Part shown: piece after piece, positions 9,050-19,094 of the stretch | Position numbering within the stretch: position 1 is the stretch's first letter | Layout: each line of letters opens with the position of its first letter | Assembly (NCBI GenBank): GCA_003153315.1 | Contig: PLYA01000054.1 | Location: 1 to 64,000 of the forward strand | Direction: 5' to 3' | DNA: 64,000 nt | Source of the DNA: Bacteroidota bacterium | GTDB lineage: Bacteria > Bacteroidota > Bacteroidia > B-17B0 > Aurantibacillaceae | The notes under the pieces: generated by a model | The model's database searches: none | The model's input: only the letters and a program-made list of their open reading frames with translations | What the model was told of the DNA's origin: nothing | Position numbers and translations under genes: made by a program

Positions 9050-9628
9050 ATGATGAATATAAAGAAATCAATTTTAATTTTTGCAGGATTAGTAATTGGA
9101 GCCGGCACATCATTTGCGCAAAAGTTCGGGTTTGTAGATACTGAGTTTATCTTAAACCAAATACCCGAGTATAAAGCTGCAAAAGCCGAGTTAGATAAAA
9201 ACTCTGCCGATTGGCAAAAAGAAATTGAAGCTAAATATGCTGAGATTGACAAACTATATAAAACCTACCAGGCAGAACAAATTTTACTTACAGATGATTT
9301 GCGCAAGAAACGTGAAAACGAAATAGTAAATAAAGAAAAAGATGCCCGCGACTTACAAAAACAACGCTTTGGTACCGATGGAGATTTGTTTAAAAAACGT
9401 ATGGAGCTTGTAAAACCCATACAGGATAAAGTATATAATGCCGTAAAATCTGTAGCGGAAAAAGGTGGTTTAGCCATTATTTTTGATAAAGCCAGCGATA
9501 TGATGATGCTTTATGCAAGCCCTAAATATGATAAAAGCGAAGATGTACTTATCTTTTTAGGAGTCTCTAAAACAAAAGCCGGAAGCAGTAGTGGTGGTAG
9601 CAGTACCCATAAAAGCGGTGGTAAATAA
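9050..9628 (+). CDS. periplasmic chaperone of the OmpH/Skp family
   Basis: The product has 192 residues with a clear signal peptide ending at TSFAQ (residue 24). After it comes the family opening KFGFVDTEFILNQIPEYKAA, then a long charged helical hairpin (about 45-130) that forms the tentacles of Skp, then a compact beta segment (GGLAIIFDKASDMMMLY). The tail is Ser/Gly-rich. Skp-like trimers hold unfolded outer-membrane proteins on their way to BamA, which is encoded immediately upstream. ATG codons at 9050 and 9053 are both possible starts. The downstream gene converges from the other strand. Confidence 0.9.
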   Translation: MMNIKKSILIFAGLVIGAGTSFAQKFGFVDTEFILNQIPEYKAAKAELDKNSADWQKEIEAKYAEIDKLYKTYQAEQILLTDDLRKKRENEIVNKEKDARDLQKQRFGTDGDLFKKRMELVKPIQDKVYNAVKSVAEKGGLAIIFDKASDMMMLYASPKYDKSEDVLIFLGVSKTKAGSSSGGSSTHKSGGK

Positions 9629-9645
9629 GTTAGTGAAAAAACTAA

Positions 9646-10656
9646 CTAAGAAACTGCCTCAAACTTCAGCATAAACTCCATTGCCTTTTCTACCATTTGC
9701 GTAGAGCCTATAAACAAAGGCGTACGCTGGTGAAGTTCCTTCATCTGCTTTTCCATAATGCGCCCTTTGCCATCTGTAGCTTTACCACCTGCCTGCTCTA
9801 TAATAAACGCAAGCGGATTGCACTCATATAATAAACGCAGTTTACCTTTAGGAGATTTTGTAGTAGTTGGATAAATATAAATACCACCCTTTAATAAATT
9901 ACGGTGAATATCAGCTACGCCGCTACCTATATAACGAGATGAATACGGACGATTGGTAGCTGCATCTTCTTCTTGACAATATTTAACATACTTTTTTACT
10001 CCATCGGGAAAGTGCAAATAATTTCCTTCGTTTAAAGAATATATACTTCCGTTTTCGGGTGTTTTAATATTTGGGTTTGATAAACAAAATTCACCAATAC
10101 TGGGGTCTAAGGTAAAACCATTTACGCCCTTGCCGGTTGTATAAACCAACATGCAGGAAGAACCATAAATAATATATCCTGCAGCAACCTGCTCGGTACC
10201 ATGTTGCATAAAATCTTCTAAAGTGCCTGGGCCGCTTAAACTAACGCGGCGGTAAATAGAAAAAATAGTGCCCACCGATACGTTTACATCTATGTTGGAT
10301 GAACCATCCAAAGGGTCCATAGCAATTACGTATTTGGCATTTTTAGAAACTTCGTTATCAATAGGTATAATGTCTTCATTCTCTTCAGATGCAATGGCGC
10401 AAACCTCGCCACCTACTTTAAGTGCTGCAATAAACTGATCGTTGGCAAATACATCCAGTTTTTTTACCTGCTCGCCCTGTACATTCACCTCGCCTGTTTC
10501 ACCCAATATTTCTACTAAGCCGGCTTTGTTTACCTCGCGGTTCACAATTTTGGCGGCAATACCTATATCGCGTAATAACCGGGATAGCTCACCTTTTGCA
10601 TACGGAAAATCACTTTGTTTTTCAATAATAAACTGACCTAATGTCTGTACCCTCAT
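9646..10656 (-). CDS. fbp: fructose-1,6-bisphosphatase class 1
   Basis: The 336-residue gluconeogenic enzyme hydrolyses fructose 1,6-bisphosphate to fructose 6-phosphate. The metal-binding signature [10 protein letters not shown] starts at residue 114, preceded by EENED near 91-95. The substrate-site stretch [21 protein letters not shown] follows in the second half, and the C-terminal [14 protein letters not shown] is typical. The start ATG is supported by a promoter box 29 bases upstream. The gene is monocistronic and converges on ompH, with a weak 7-bp inverted repeat around 9629-9647 at the junction. Confidence 0.96.
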   Translation of the reverse strand: MRVQTLGQFIIEKQSDFPYAKGELSRLLRDIGIAAKIVNREVNKAGLVEILGETGEVNVQGEQVKKLDVFANDQFIAALKVGGEVCAIASEENEDIIPIDNEVSKNAKYVIAMDPLDGSSNIDVNVSVGTIFSIYRRVSLSGPGTLEDFMQHGTEQVAAGYIIYGSSCMLVYTTGKGVNGFTLDPSIGEFCLSNPNIKTPENGSIYSLNEGNYLHFPDGVKKYVKYCQEEDAATNRPYSSRYIGSGVADIHRNLLKGGIYIYPTTTKSPKGKLRLLYECNPLAFIIEQAGGKATDGKGRIMEKQMKELHQRTPLFIGSTQMVEKAMEFMLKFEAVS

Positions 10657-10685
10657 GCTTTATTTTTTTAGAAAAATGTGGAGGG

Positions 10686-10693
10686 CAAAAGTA
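10686..10693 (-). promoter_or_regulatory. promoter -7 box (TACTTTTG) for fbp
   Basis: Read on the minus strand, TACTTTTG fits the TAnnTTTG consensus and lies 29 bases before the fbp start codon. Confidence 0.55.
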
Positions 10694-10732
10694 AGAAAAT
10701 AACACGAATTTTAAAAGCCATCATCGATTAAC

Positions 10733-10850
10733 GTCATTGCGAATGAAGCGTGGCAATCTTTTAATTAGGAGATTGCTTCGTCGTTTAGCTCATCTTTTTT
10801 ATTTTCTTTTTGTTTCGCTGAGTGCTACGCAATTCACTCCTCGCAATGAC
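10733..10850. repeat. GTCATTGCG palindromic element, copy 1 (long form)
   Basis: The element is bounded by GTCATTGCGAATGAAGCG on the left and TCGCAATGAC on the right, which are inverted repeats. An internal hairpin pairs GCAATCT with AGATTGC around an AATTAG-type loop. Related copies lie at 13055-13126 and 38278-38342. The right half here is longer and more degenerate. The remainder of the 341-base gap between fbp and the next gene shows nothing else recognisable. Confidence 0.85.
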
Positions 10851-10997
10851 AATAGGGGTTACATTTAAAAAATGAGAGATTTAACAACTAAACGGCCATG
10901 TTTCCTTTAATTATTCCCTGACAAAAATCAGCTGCAGAAGTAATACAGGTCATAAAAGCAGTAAACTATTTTTTTGTTCTTTACTTAAAATTAAAAC

Positions 10998-11597
10998 ATG
11001 CAAACAGTAAAAAGTTTAGTTATAGCAACTATAATATTATTACATGGGTTGGGTATGGCCCAAACACCAACCCCAAGCGTAACAAGCGGCATATACTTAA
11101 CAGCCGTAGACTACGAAAAACATAAGCTGATGGAGGAAGTTGAATGCAAAAAAGAGCATGAGGATTTTAAAACACACGACTGGTTCGATAGGCAATCCTT
11201 TGAAGTGTTATATAAAGGCAAAAAAACAACCTATTTAAAAAGTAATATATATGCTTACAGGGACTGCAGCAACAAAACCTGGCGCTTTTTTAATAATAAG
11301 GAATATGAAATACTTGAAATCAGGGATATTTGTGTTTACAAAATAAACAAGGTTGTAATGAATGGCATTGCCGTTGAAAAAGACTTTGTGTATTTTTTCA
11401 GCAAAGGCCTTATGGGAGATATTAAAGAACTAAGCAAGAAAAACCTAAAGACTGTTTTTGCCAATAATAAAGAGTTTTGCCAATTAATAGATACTGAAAT
11501 CAAAGATGATGATGAAGAGAAAGTTATTCATCGCTATGATACTGGCCGGAAAATGTATTACATAAATTACCTTTTTAGTAAGACAAGTGTACATTAG
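10998..11597 (+). CDS. secreted protein of unknown function
   Basis: The protein has 199 residues with a signal peptide (MQTVKSLVIATIILLHGLGMAQ), so it is exported to the periplasm or beyond. The mature domain is mixed alpha/beta, Lys- and Tyr-rich, with several Cys. I do not recognise it. It stands alone between two dispersed repeats, with no operon partner. Confidence 0.72.
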   Translation: MQTVKSLVIATIILLHGLGMAQTPTPSVTSGIYLTAVDYEKHKLMEEVECKKEHEDFKTHDWFDRQSFEVLYKGKKTTYLKSNIYAYRDCSNKTWRFFNNKEYEILEIRDICVYKINKVVMNGIAVEKDFVYFFSKGLMGDIKELSKKNLKTVFANNKEFCQLIDTEIKDDDEEKVIHRYDTGRKMYYINYLFSKTSVH

Positions 11598-11656
11598 TAT
11601 TTTTTATAATTAGCTTTAAACACAGATTATAAATTCATACAAAACAATTTATTTCA

Positions 11657-11725
11657 CGTTAGGGATTGAAGCAAGCTGCCGTGCAGCGCGTAAAGCCCGC
11701 CGCTTGTAAACAAGCGGAACGCCCA
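11657..11725 (+). repeat. GTTAGGGATTG element, copy A (short form)
   Basis: The element starts CGTTAGGGATTGAAGC and ends CGGAACGCCCAA. Between them are two hairpins: GCTGC/GCAGC with a CGT loop, and CCGCTTGT/ACAAGCGG. The conserved middle AAAGCCCGCCG separates them. The other copies (39697-39839 and 49888-49976) keep the ends and the middle but have different stem sequences. It sits just before the purD promoter. Confidence 0.8.
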
Positions 11726-11740
11726 AATAAAAATTTACAT

Positions 11741-11748
11741 TACTTTTG
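11741..11748 (+). promoter_or_regulatory. promoter -7 box (TACTTTTG) for purD
   Basis: TACTTTTG ends 5 bases before the purD ATG, implying a nearly leaderless mRNA. It lies immediately after repeat element copy A. Confidence 0.55.
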
Positions 11749-11753
11749 CCTCC

Positions 11754-13049
11754 ATGAACGTTTTAATACTGGGCAATGGCGGAAGAGAACATGCTTTTGC
11801 CTATAAAATATCTCAAAGTAAGAAGCTGAGTAATTTATATATAGCGCCGGGCAATGCGGGCACGGCACTATGTGGCACTAACGTGGGCATAGCCAGCACC
11901 GATTTTGAAGCTATTAAAAATCTGGTTTGGGAAAAAGATATTGATATGGTGGTAGTGGGTCCGGAAGACCCGCTGGTGAAGGGCATCTACGATTTTTTTG
12001 AAGCCGATGAGGTGTTGAAAGGTATTGCCATTATTGGTCCGAGTAAGGCAGGTGCGCAATTAGAAGGCAGTAAAGATTTCTCGAAAGAGTTTATGATTAG
12101 GCATAATATACCCACTGCTCGTTACCAAACGTTTACTGCTGCAACTTTGCAGGATGGATTGAAATTTTTGGAGACTTTGAATCCACCCTATGTTTTAAAA
12201 GCAGATGGACTGGCAGCGGGTAAGGGCGTAGTAATTCCCGAAACATTAGCTGAAGCAAAAAAGGAATTGACTGAAATGCTTGCCAATGCTAAGTTTGGCA
12301 GTGCATCGGCCAAGGTGGTGATAGAAGAGTTTTTGAAAGGCATTGAGCTTTCTGTTTTTGTACTTACCGACGGTAAAAATTATAAAATACTACCTGCCGC
12401 AAAAGATTACAAGCGTATTGGCGAGGGTGATGTGGGTTTAAACACGGGTGGAATGGGTGCTGTTAGTCCGGTACCATTTGCCGATGCGGCTTTTATTAAG
12501 AAGGTAGAAGAGCGTGTTGCCATACCAACCCTAAAAGGTTTGCAAAAGGAAAATATTATTTATAAAGGCTTTATTTTTATAGGTTTGATGAATTGCGGCG
12601 GAGAGCCTTATGTGATTGAATACAACTGCCGTATGGGTGACCCTGAAACGGAGGTTGTGTTGCCTCGCATAAAAACTGATTTGCTGGAGTTGTTTGAAGC
12701 GGTTGCCAATGAGAAACTGAATACTATTCAGTTAGAAATTGATGAGCGCATAGCCACTACAGTTATGCTGGTATCGGGTGGGTATCCAGAAGAATATGAA
12801 AAGAACAAGCCCATCAGCAACTTAGATAAAACAAAAGACAGTATTGTTTTTCATGCAGGCACTAAACAGGAGAAAGACCATATACTTACCAACGGAGGCA
12901 GGGTAATTGCTATTACTTCTTTTGGAAACAGCATGGAAGAAGCCATTGCCAAAAGCATGAAGAATGCTGAGCTAATTTCATACGATAAAAAGTATTACAG
13001 AAAAGACATTGGCAAAGATTTAATGAAGCTTGAAAAACAAAGTAATTAA
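11754..13049 (+). CDS. purD: phosphoribosylamine--glycine ligase
   Basis: The 431-residue ATP-grasp enzyme joins phosphoribosylamine and glycine to give GAR, the second step of purine synthesis. The N terminus has GNGGREHA (7-14), followed by the PGNAGT stretch. The ATP-grasp core includes PYVLKADGLAAGKGVVIP, VVIEEFLKG and NCRMGDPETEVVLPR, the last being the PurD signature. Length is normal. Its promoter box ends 5 bases before the ATG. It is followed by a palindromic element and then marC on the same strand. Confidence 0.97.
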   Translation: MNVLILGNGGREHAFAYKISQSKKLSNLYIAPGNAGTALCGTNVGIASTDFEAIKNLVWEKDIDMVVVGPEDPLVKGIYDFFEADEVLKGIAIIGPSKAGAQLEGSKDFSKEFMIRHNIPTARYQTFTAATLQDGLKFLETLNPPYVLKADGLAAGKGVVIPETLAEAKKELTEMLANAKFGSASAKVVIEEFLKGIELSVFVLTDGKNYKILPAAKDYKRIGEGDVGLNTGGMGAVSPVPFADAAFIKKVEERVAIPTLKGLQKENIIYKGFIFIGLMNCGGEPYVIEYNCRMGDPETEVVLPRIKTDLLELFEAVANEKLNTIQLEIDERIATTVMLVSGGYPEEYEKNKPISNLDKTKDSIVFHAGTKQEKDHILTNGGRVIAITSFGNSMEEAIAKSMKNAELISYDKKYYRKDIGKDLMKLEKQSN

Positions 13050-13054
13050 TAATG

Positions 13055-13126
13055 CGTCATTGTGAGGAGCGCAGCGACGAAGCAATCTTTCCCTTAGGAG
13101 ATTGCTTCACTTCGTTCGCAATGACG
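13055..13126. repeat. GTCATTGCG palindromic element, copy 2
   Basis: A nearly full-length palindrome. CGTCATTG at the left end pairs with CAATGACG at the right, and AAGCAATCT pairs with AGATTGCTT around a short loop. It fills most of the 90-base gap between purD and marC. Its RNA could fold as a strong hairpin, but no T-run follows, so an intrinsic terminator is not supported. Confidence 0.88.
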
Positions 13127-13139
13127 AAAATAAATTAAC

Positions 13140-13712
13140 ATGGATTTTAATATAGACCTAAAAGAAATTGCCACTGTAACGATGGTGTTGTTTGCCGTAA
13201 TAGATGTGGTGGGTTCTATACCTGTCATCATCGGACTTAAACAAAAGGTCGGCGAGATTCAGGCAGGTAAAGCCTCTTTAGTTTCATTAGCCATAATGGT
13301 TGTGTTTCTTTTTGCCGGAAAATCTATCCTAGAACTTATCGGTCTCACCACTAACGACTTTGCCATTGCAGGTTCACTCGTTATCTTCTTCATCGCCTTG
13401 GAAATGATATTGGGCATACGTCTTTATAAAGATGAGGTGTCGGCTACTGCATCGGTTGTGCCACTTGCCTTTCCATTAATTGCAGGTACAGGTACGCTGA
13501 CAACCCTGCTTTCTATGCGTGCACAATATCATACCATATCCTTATTAATAGGTATAATCATTAATGTGGTAATTGTTTTTGTGGTGCTTAAAAAACTTGA
13601 TTTGTTAGAGAAAATATTAGGGGCAGGCGGAGTAGCTATTCTTCGTAAAGTATTCGGAATTATTTTGCTGGCAATAGCCGTTAAGATTTTCAGAACCAAT
13701 ACAGGCATATAA
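13140..13712 (+). CDS. MarC-family integral membrane protein
   Basis: The 190-residue protein has about six hydrophobic segments, matching the MarC/UPF0056 fold. Family features include the early VLFAVIDVVGSIPVI with its buried Asp and Pro, and PLAFPLIAGTGTLTTLLS in the middle, with polar residues inside membrane helices. MarC proteins are inner-membrane proteins of unproven transport role, and annotation as a drug-resistance factor is historical. Its stop is followed after 2 bases by the rnhA start, so the two are coupled. Confidence 0.88.
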   Translation: MDFNIDLKEIATVTMVLFAVIDVVGSIPVIIGLKQKVGEIQAGKASLVSLAIMVVFLFAGKSILELIGLTTNDFAIAGSLVIFFIALEMILGIRLYKDEVSATASVVPLAFPLIAGTGTLTTLLSMRAQYHTISLLIGIIINVVIVFVVLKKLDLLEKILGAGGVAILRKVFGIILLAIAVKIFRTNTGI

Positions 13713-13714
13713 TC

Positions 13715-14170
13715 TTGACCGATTCTATTCATATCTATACAGATGGTGCTGCCAGCGGAAACCCCGGTCCGGGTGGTTATGGTGCAGTGATGTTGTATAA
13801 AGATAAGCGCAAAGAACTGAGCGAAGGTTTTAAACACACTACCAATAACCGAATGGAACTAATGGCGGTTATTGTTGCTTTAGAACATTTAAAGAATGAA
13901 GGAAGCCATGTTATTGTGTATTCCGATTCGAAGTATGTAGTAGATTCTATCGAAAAGAAATGGATAGACGGTTGGGTAAAAAAGAATTTTAAGAATGTGA
14001 AGAATGTGGATTTATGGTTGCGCTTTTTGGTCCTCTACAAAAAACACCACATCAAGTTTAAATGGGTAAAAGGTCATGCTGATAATATAGAAAACAACCG
14101 CTGTGATGAACTGGCGGTATTAGCATACAAACAACCCCATTTAAAGGTTGATACAGGATATATAAGTTAA
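13715..14170 (+). CDS. rnhA: ribonuclease HI
   Basis: The 151-residue enzyme degrades RNA in RNA:DNA hybrids. All catalytic acids are visible: D10 in IYTDGAASGNPG, E48 in NRMELMA, D71 in VYSDSKYV, and the C-terminal Asp in KGHADNIENNRCDELA. The start is a TTG at 13715, two bases after the marC stop; no ATG fits the conserved N terminus. Length is typical of the bacterial type I enzyme. Confidence 0.95.
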   Translation: MTDSIHIYTDGAASGNPGPGGYGAVMLYKDKRKELSEGFKHTTNNRMELMAVIVALEHLKNEGSHVIVYSDSKYVVDSIEKKWIDGWVKKNFKNVKNVDLWLRFLVLYKKHHIKFKWVKGHADNIENNRCDELAVLAYKQPHLKVDTGYIS

Positions 14171-14221
14171 TCTGCTAGCATCATTCAGAAAACAAATTAA
14201 ATTATCTAATCGATTTCTTTT

Positions 14222-14229
14222 TATATTTG
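14222..14229 (+). promoter_or_regulatory. promoter -7 box (TATATTTG) for the thiamine operon
   Basis: A perfect TAnnTTTG box ends about 11 bases before the first conserved base of the TPP riboswitch, placing the start of transcription just upstream of the aptamer. Confidence 0.65.
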
Positions 14230-14239
14230 TAGTAGAAAA

Positions 14240-14320
14240 CTTTAGGGGTGTCTGCATTGCAGTCTGAGAAAAACCCTTTGAACCTGAACAGGGTAATGCC
14301 TGCGAAGGGAAAAGTGAAAG
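14240..14320 (+). promoter_or_regulatory. TPP riboswitch (THI element)
   Basis: The aptamer consensus is clear. AGGGGTG opens P1/P2, CTGAGA with flanking A-rich bases forms the pyrimidine pocket, ACCCTTTGAACCTGA follows, then the GGGTAATGCCTGCG signature and the closing AAGGGA. It lies 60 bases before thiS and downstream of a promoter box. Binding of thiamine diphosphate would shut off the thi operon. The region after the aptamer (AAATACG...CGTTTCGGTG) could form the expression platform; no long T-run is present, so control of translation is at least as likely as termination. Confidence 0.95.
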
Positions 14321-14381
14321 AAATACGTTTCGGTGTTTCTCTCGCCTCTCTAAATTTTCGTATATAATAAATAAGTACCGC

Positions 14382-14585
14382 ATGACTGTTTTTGTAAACA
14401 ATAACTCTATTAATCTAACAACAGTTGCTACGTTGCATCAGGTATTGGAACAACAGCACTTGCATGAACAACGAGGCATTGCAGTGGCAGTAAACAACCA
14501 TGTAATTCCCAAAGCAGAATGGCAGCAAAAGGTACTAAACAATAATGATAAGATAACTGTTATTCGTGCTACTCAAGGCGGATAA
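14382..14585 (+). CDS. thiS: sulfur carrier protein ThiS
   Basis: The small 67-residue ubiquitin-fold protein ends in Gly-Gly (RATQGG), the site that is adenylated and thiocarboxylated to deliver sulfur for the thiazole ring. It begins MTVFVNNNSINLTT and contains the family stretch RGIAVAVNNHVIPKAEW. It is the first gene after the TPP riboswitch, with thiC 15 bases downstream. Its expected activator is the ThiF-like enzyme encoded at the end of the operon. Confidence 0.95.
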   Translation: MTVFVNNNSINLTTVATLHQVLEQQHLHEQRGIAVAVNNHVIPKAEWQQKVLNNNDKITVIRATQGG

Positions 14586-14594
14586 ATAATTTAA

Positions 14595-16472
<1,878 letters not shown>

Positions 16473-16475
16473 CGT

Positions 16476-16919
16476 ATGCAGGAACTTGTTTCTTATAAGA
16501 TAATAGATAGAGTACAATTATCTCATACAAAAGTTGAGTTGCGTGATGATAACATCATTCAATTCTTTTATGGAGATAACATTAACTATACCATGAAAGA
16601 AACAGAAGAGTTGATAGACGTTACAGTAAAAATGACGAAAGGAATTACACATAAAATGCTGCGCATACCGGGTAAGTTCTCAACCATTGATATAGAAGTA
16701 ATGAAATATATTTCAAGGGGCAAGGGAACCTTATATTCATTGGCAGATTCTTTTGTGCTTTTTTCTATGCCTCAAAGATTACTTGCTAACTTTTATTTAA
16801 AAATCAATTTGCCAATGGTACCAACTATGTTTTTTGATGAAGTAAGTAAAGCTGATAAATGGTTACAATCATTAGATACGGAAGAATTAAGGAGAGGGCA
16901 TAAATTAAGAATTGCTTAA
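16476..16919 (+). CDS. small STAS-like / DUF7793-type protein inside the thi operon
   Basis: The protein has 147 residues, with an N-terminal beta-rich half and a C-terminal segment (SLADSFVLFSMPQRLLANFYLK, then PTMFFDEVSKADKWLQSL). This resembles the SpoIIAA/STAS-like small proteins that Bacteroidota carry in many copies, from memory DUF7793; I cannot verify the assignment here. It has no catalytic motif, signal peptide or membrane segment. It begins 3 bases after thiC and ends 8 bases before thiD, so it is fully inside the thiamine operon although no thiamine role is known for the fold. It may be a regulator or a passenger. Confidence 0.75.
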   Translation: MQELVSYKIIDRVQLSHTKVELRDDNIIQFFYGDNINYTMKETEELIDVTVKMTKGITHKMLRIPGKFSTIDIEVMKYISRGKGTLYSLADSFVLFSMPQRLLANFYLKINLPMVPTMFFDEVSKADKWLQSLDTEELRRGHKLRIA

Positions 16920-16927
16920 ATTAATTA

Positions 16928-17683
16928 ATGATACCGCAAAGAAAATATGTATTAAGTATTGCTGGCTTCGACCCAAGTGGCGGGGCAGGGGTGCTCGCAG
17001 ATATAAAAACGTTTGAGTCTAACAAAGTATATGGACTGGGAGTTATATCAGCAAATACATTTCAGAATGACCAAGAGTTTAAAAAGGTTGATTGGATTGC
17101 GGCAGATAAAATAATCGAACAGATAGATCTACTAAAAAAGCACTTTGAGTTTGAATACATAAAGATTGGATTGATTGAAAGTTTGGAAGTTTTAAATACA
17201 ATCATCTTACATTTTACATCTCATGTCTCAAAACCCAAAATAATATGGGATCCTATTTTAAAAGCAAGCGCAGGCTTCGAGTTTCATAAAGAAGTTGATA
17301 AAGTTTTATTGGAAAGCATTTGCAAAAAGCTTTATTTAATTACACCTAATGTACCCGAAGTTTTATTACTAGGTAACCGGTCAGATGCTAAAGAAAATGC
17401 TAAACATCTTTCTCAATTCTGTAATGTATTTTTAAAAGGTGGTCATGCTGAAAAGAAAGTTGGTTATGATACTTTATTTCTAAAAGAAGGAAAACAATTC
17501 TCCTTTCGCCCTAAGATTAAAGATATATTTCCTAAGCATGGTTCAGGTTGCGTATTGTCAGCTGCTATTACAGCTAATCTCGCCAAAGGAGAGGATTTGC
17601 ATCGTGCTTGCTTAAAAGCAAAACAATACACTGAGAAGGTTCTAAACAGTAATAAAACCTTATTAGGCTTTCATAAATTATGA
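16928..17683 (+). CDS. thiD: hydroxymethylpyrimidine/phosphomethylpyrimidine kinase
   Basis: The 251-residue ribokinase-fold enzyme phosphorylates HMP-P to HMP-PP. The N-terminal VLSIAGFDPSGGAGVLADIKTFE is the ThiD signature. The KIGLIES and WDPILKASAGFEF stretches and the C-terminal catalytic loop KHGSGCVLSAAIT, with its anion-hole GSGC, are intact. It overlaps thiE by 4 bases (ATGA). Substrate preference between HMP and HMP-P cannot be read from the sequence. Confidence 0.93.
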   Translation: MIPQRKYVLSIAGFDPSGGAGVLADIKTFESNKVYGLGVISANTFQNDQEFKKVDWIAADKIIEQIDLLKKHFEFEYIKIGLIESLEVLNTIILHFTSHVSKPKIIWDPILKASAGFEFHKEVDKVLLESICKKLYLITPNVPEVLLLGNRSDAKENAKHLSQFCNVFLKGGHAEKKVGYDTLFLKEGKQFSFRPKIKDIFPKHGSGCVLSAAITANLAKGEDLHRACLKAKQYTEKVLNSNKTLLGFHKL

Positions 17684-18321
17684 TTTCTAAATTACATTAT
17701 ATAACACAAGACGTTGAAGGCAAAACGCATGCACAACTTGCGGAAAAAGCTTGTATAGCCGGAGTTACTTGGGTTCAGTTACGTGTTAAAAACAAACCGT
17801 ATGCTGAATGGAAAGCTATTGCTATAGATACATTAGCTGTTTGCAGAAAACATCATGCAAAACTTATTATTAATGATAATGTTGAATTAGCTAAGGAAAT
17901 ACATGCAGACGGTGTGCATTTAGGTAAAGAAGATATAAGCACTGCCGAGGCAAGAAAGTTATTAGGAAGCAATTTTATTATTGGAGGGACAGCCAACACC
18001 TTTGAAGATATTAAAATGCATGCACCAAATGTGGATTATATAGGCTTAGGTCCTTTTCGTTTTACCTCAACTAAAAAAAAGCTAAGTCCTATATTGGGCA
18101 TTGAAGGCTATGCACAAATAATAAATAAATGCAGAGCTAATAATATTGCAATTCCTATCATTGCTATAGGAGGAATTACCTCAAATGATGTTTTAGCATT
18201 ACTGAATGCGGGTGTTTATGGAATTGCCATTGCAAGTGCTATTACTTTTTCAAAAGATAAAAAAGAAACTATAAAAGAGTTTTTATCACAATTAGAACAC
18301 AACACTATTAAAGCTGATTAA
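17680..18321 (+). CDS. thiE: thiamine-phosphate synthase (canonical)
   Basis: The 213-residue TIM-barrel enzyme couples HMP-PP to thiazole phosphate. It has VQLRVKNK near the N terminus, LIINDNVELAKEIHADGVHLGKED with the metal and pyrophosphate contacts, GGTANTFEDI, YIGLGPFRFTSTKK, and AIGGITSNDVLALLNAGVYGIAIASAI. This is the copy with the full motif set; two divergent homologues lie at 21250-22487. It overlaps thiD by 4 bases, and the thiG ATG follows its stop directly. Confidence 0.95.
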   Translation: MISKLHYITQDVEGKTHAQLAEKACIAGVTWVQLRVKNKPYAEWKAIAIDTLAVCRKHHAKLIINDNVELAKEIHADGVHLGKEDISTAEARKLLGSNFIIGGTANTFEDIKMHAPNVDYIGLGPFRFTSTKKKLSPILGIEGYAQIINKCRANNIAIPIIAIGGITSNDVLALLNAGVYGIAIASAITFSKDKKETIKEFLSQLEHNTIKAD

Positions 18322-19089
18322 ATGAAGCCATTAGTTATAGCAAACAAAACATTCAATTCCCGTTTATTTACCGGAACGGGTAAGTTTAGTTCTTCTGCTC
18401 TTATGGAAGAGGCTTTGTTGGTTTCAGGTTCTGAGTTGGTTACAGTTGCCTTAAAAAGAGTGGATGTAAAGAATACCGATGATGATATTCTAACACATCT
18501 TTCTCATCCTCAGTTTAATTTATTACCCAATACATCGGGTGTTCGTAATGCTAAAGAAGCTGTATTTGCAGCCCAAATGGCAAGAGAAGCCTTAGAAACC
18601 AATTGGTTGAAATTAGAAATACATCCCGACCCAAAATATTTGTTACCCGATGCCATTGAAACTTTAAAAGCAGCTGAAGAATTAGTGAAACTTGGCTTTG
18701 TTGTTTTACCATATATACATGCCGATCCTGTTTTATGCAAACGATTAGAAGAAGTGGGAGTGGCAGCCGTTATGCCACTTGGTTCTGTTATTGGCAGCAA
18801 CAAAGGTTTACGTACGCGCGAGTTTTTAGAAATAATTATTGAACAAAGTAAAGTGCCCGTAGTGGTTGATGCCGGTATTGGCGCACCCTCTCATGCAGCA
18901 GAAGCAATGGAAATGGGAGCCGATGCAGTTTTAGTAAACACCGCTATTGCTGTTTCCCAAAACCCGGTACAAATGGCTTTAGCTTTTAAAATGGCAGTAG
19001 AAGCGGGGCGAATAGCCTTCGAAGCTAAGTTAGCCAAACCAAAAAACTTTGCAGAAGCAAGTAGTCCGTTAACTGCCTTTTTAGATTAG
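18322..19089 (+). CDS. thiG: thiazole synthase
   Basis: The 255-residue barrel enzyme forms thiazole phosphate from DXP, dehydroglycine and ThiS thiocarboxylate. The N terminus has [14 protein letters not shown], the Schiff-base Lys lies in VTVALKRVD, and later motifs are [29 protein letters not shown], and [23 protein letters not shown]. All are typical. The ATG abuts the thiE stop, implying coupled translation, and thiH follows after 5 bases. Confidence 0.97.
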   Translation: MKPLVIANKTFNSRLFTGTGKFSSSALMEEALLVSGSELVTVALKRVDVKNTDDDILTHLSHPQFNLLPNTSGVRNAKEAVFAAQMAREALETNWLKLEIHPDPKYLLPDAIETLKAAEELVKLGFVVLPYIHADPVLCKRLEEVGVAAVMPLGSVIGSNKGLRTREFLEIIIEQSKVPVVVDAGIGAPSHAAEAMEMGADAVLVNTAIAVSQNPVQMALAFKMAVEAGRIAFEAKLAKPKNFAEASSPLTAFLD

Positions 19090-19094
19090 TAAAA

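Noticed and set aside
9629-9647. Intrinsic terminator between ompH and fbp
   Set aside because: A 7-bp AGTTAGT/ACTAACT hairpin exists but has no T-run and overlaps the fbp stop codon; too weak to list.
13055-13126. Intrinsic terminator of purD formed by the palindromic element
   Set aside because: It would form a strong hairpin but is followed by GAAAATAAATT, not a T-run, and the same element occurs where no terminator is needed.
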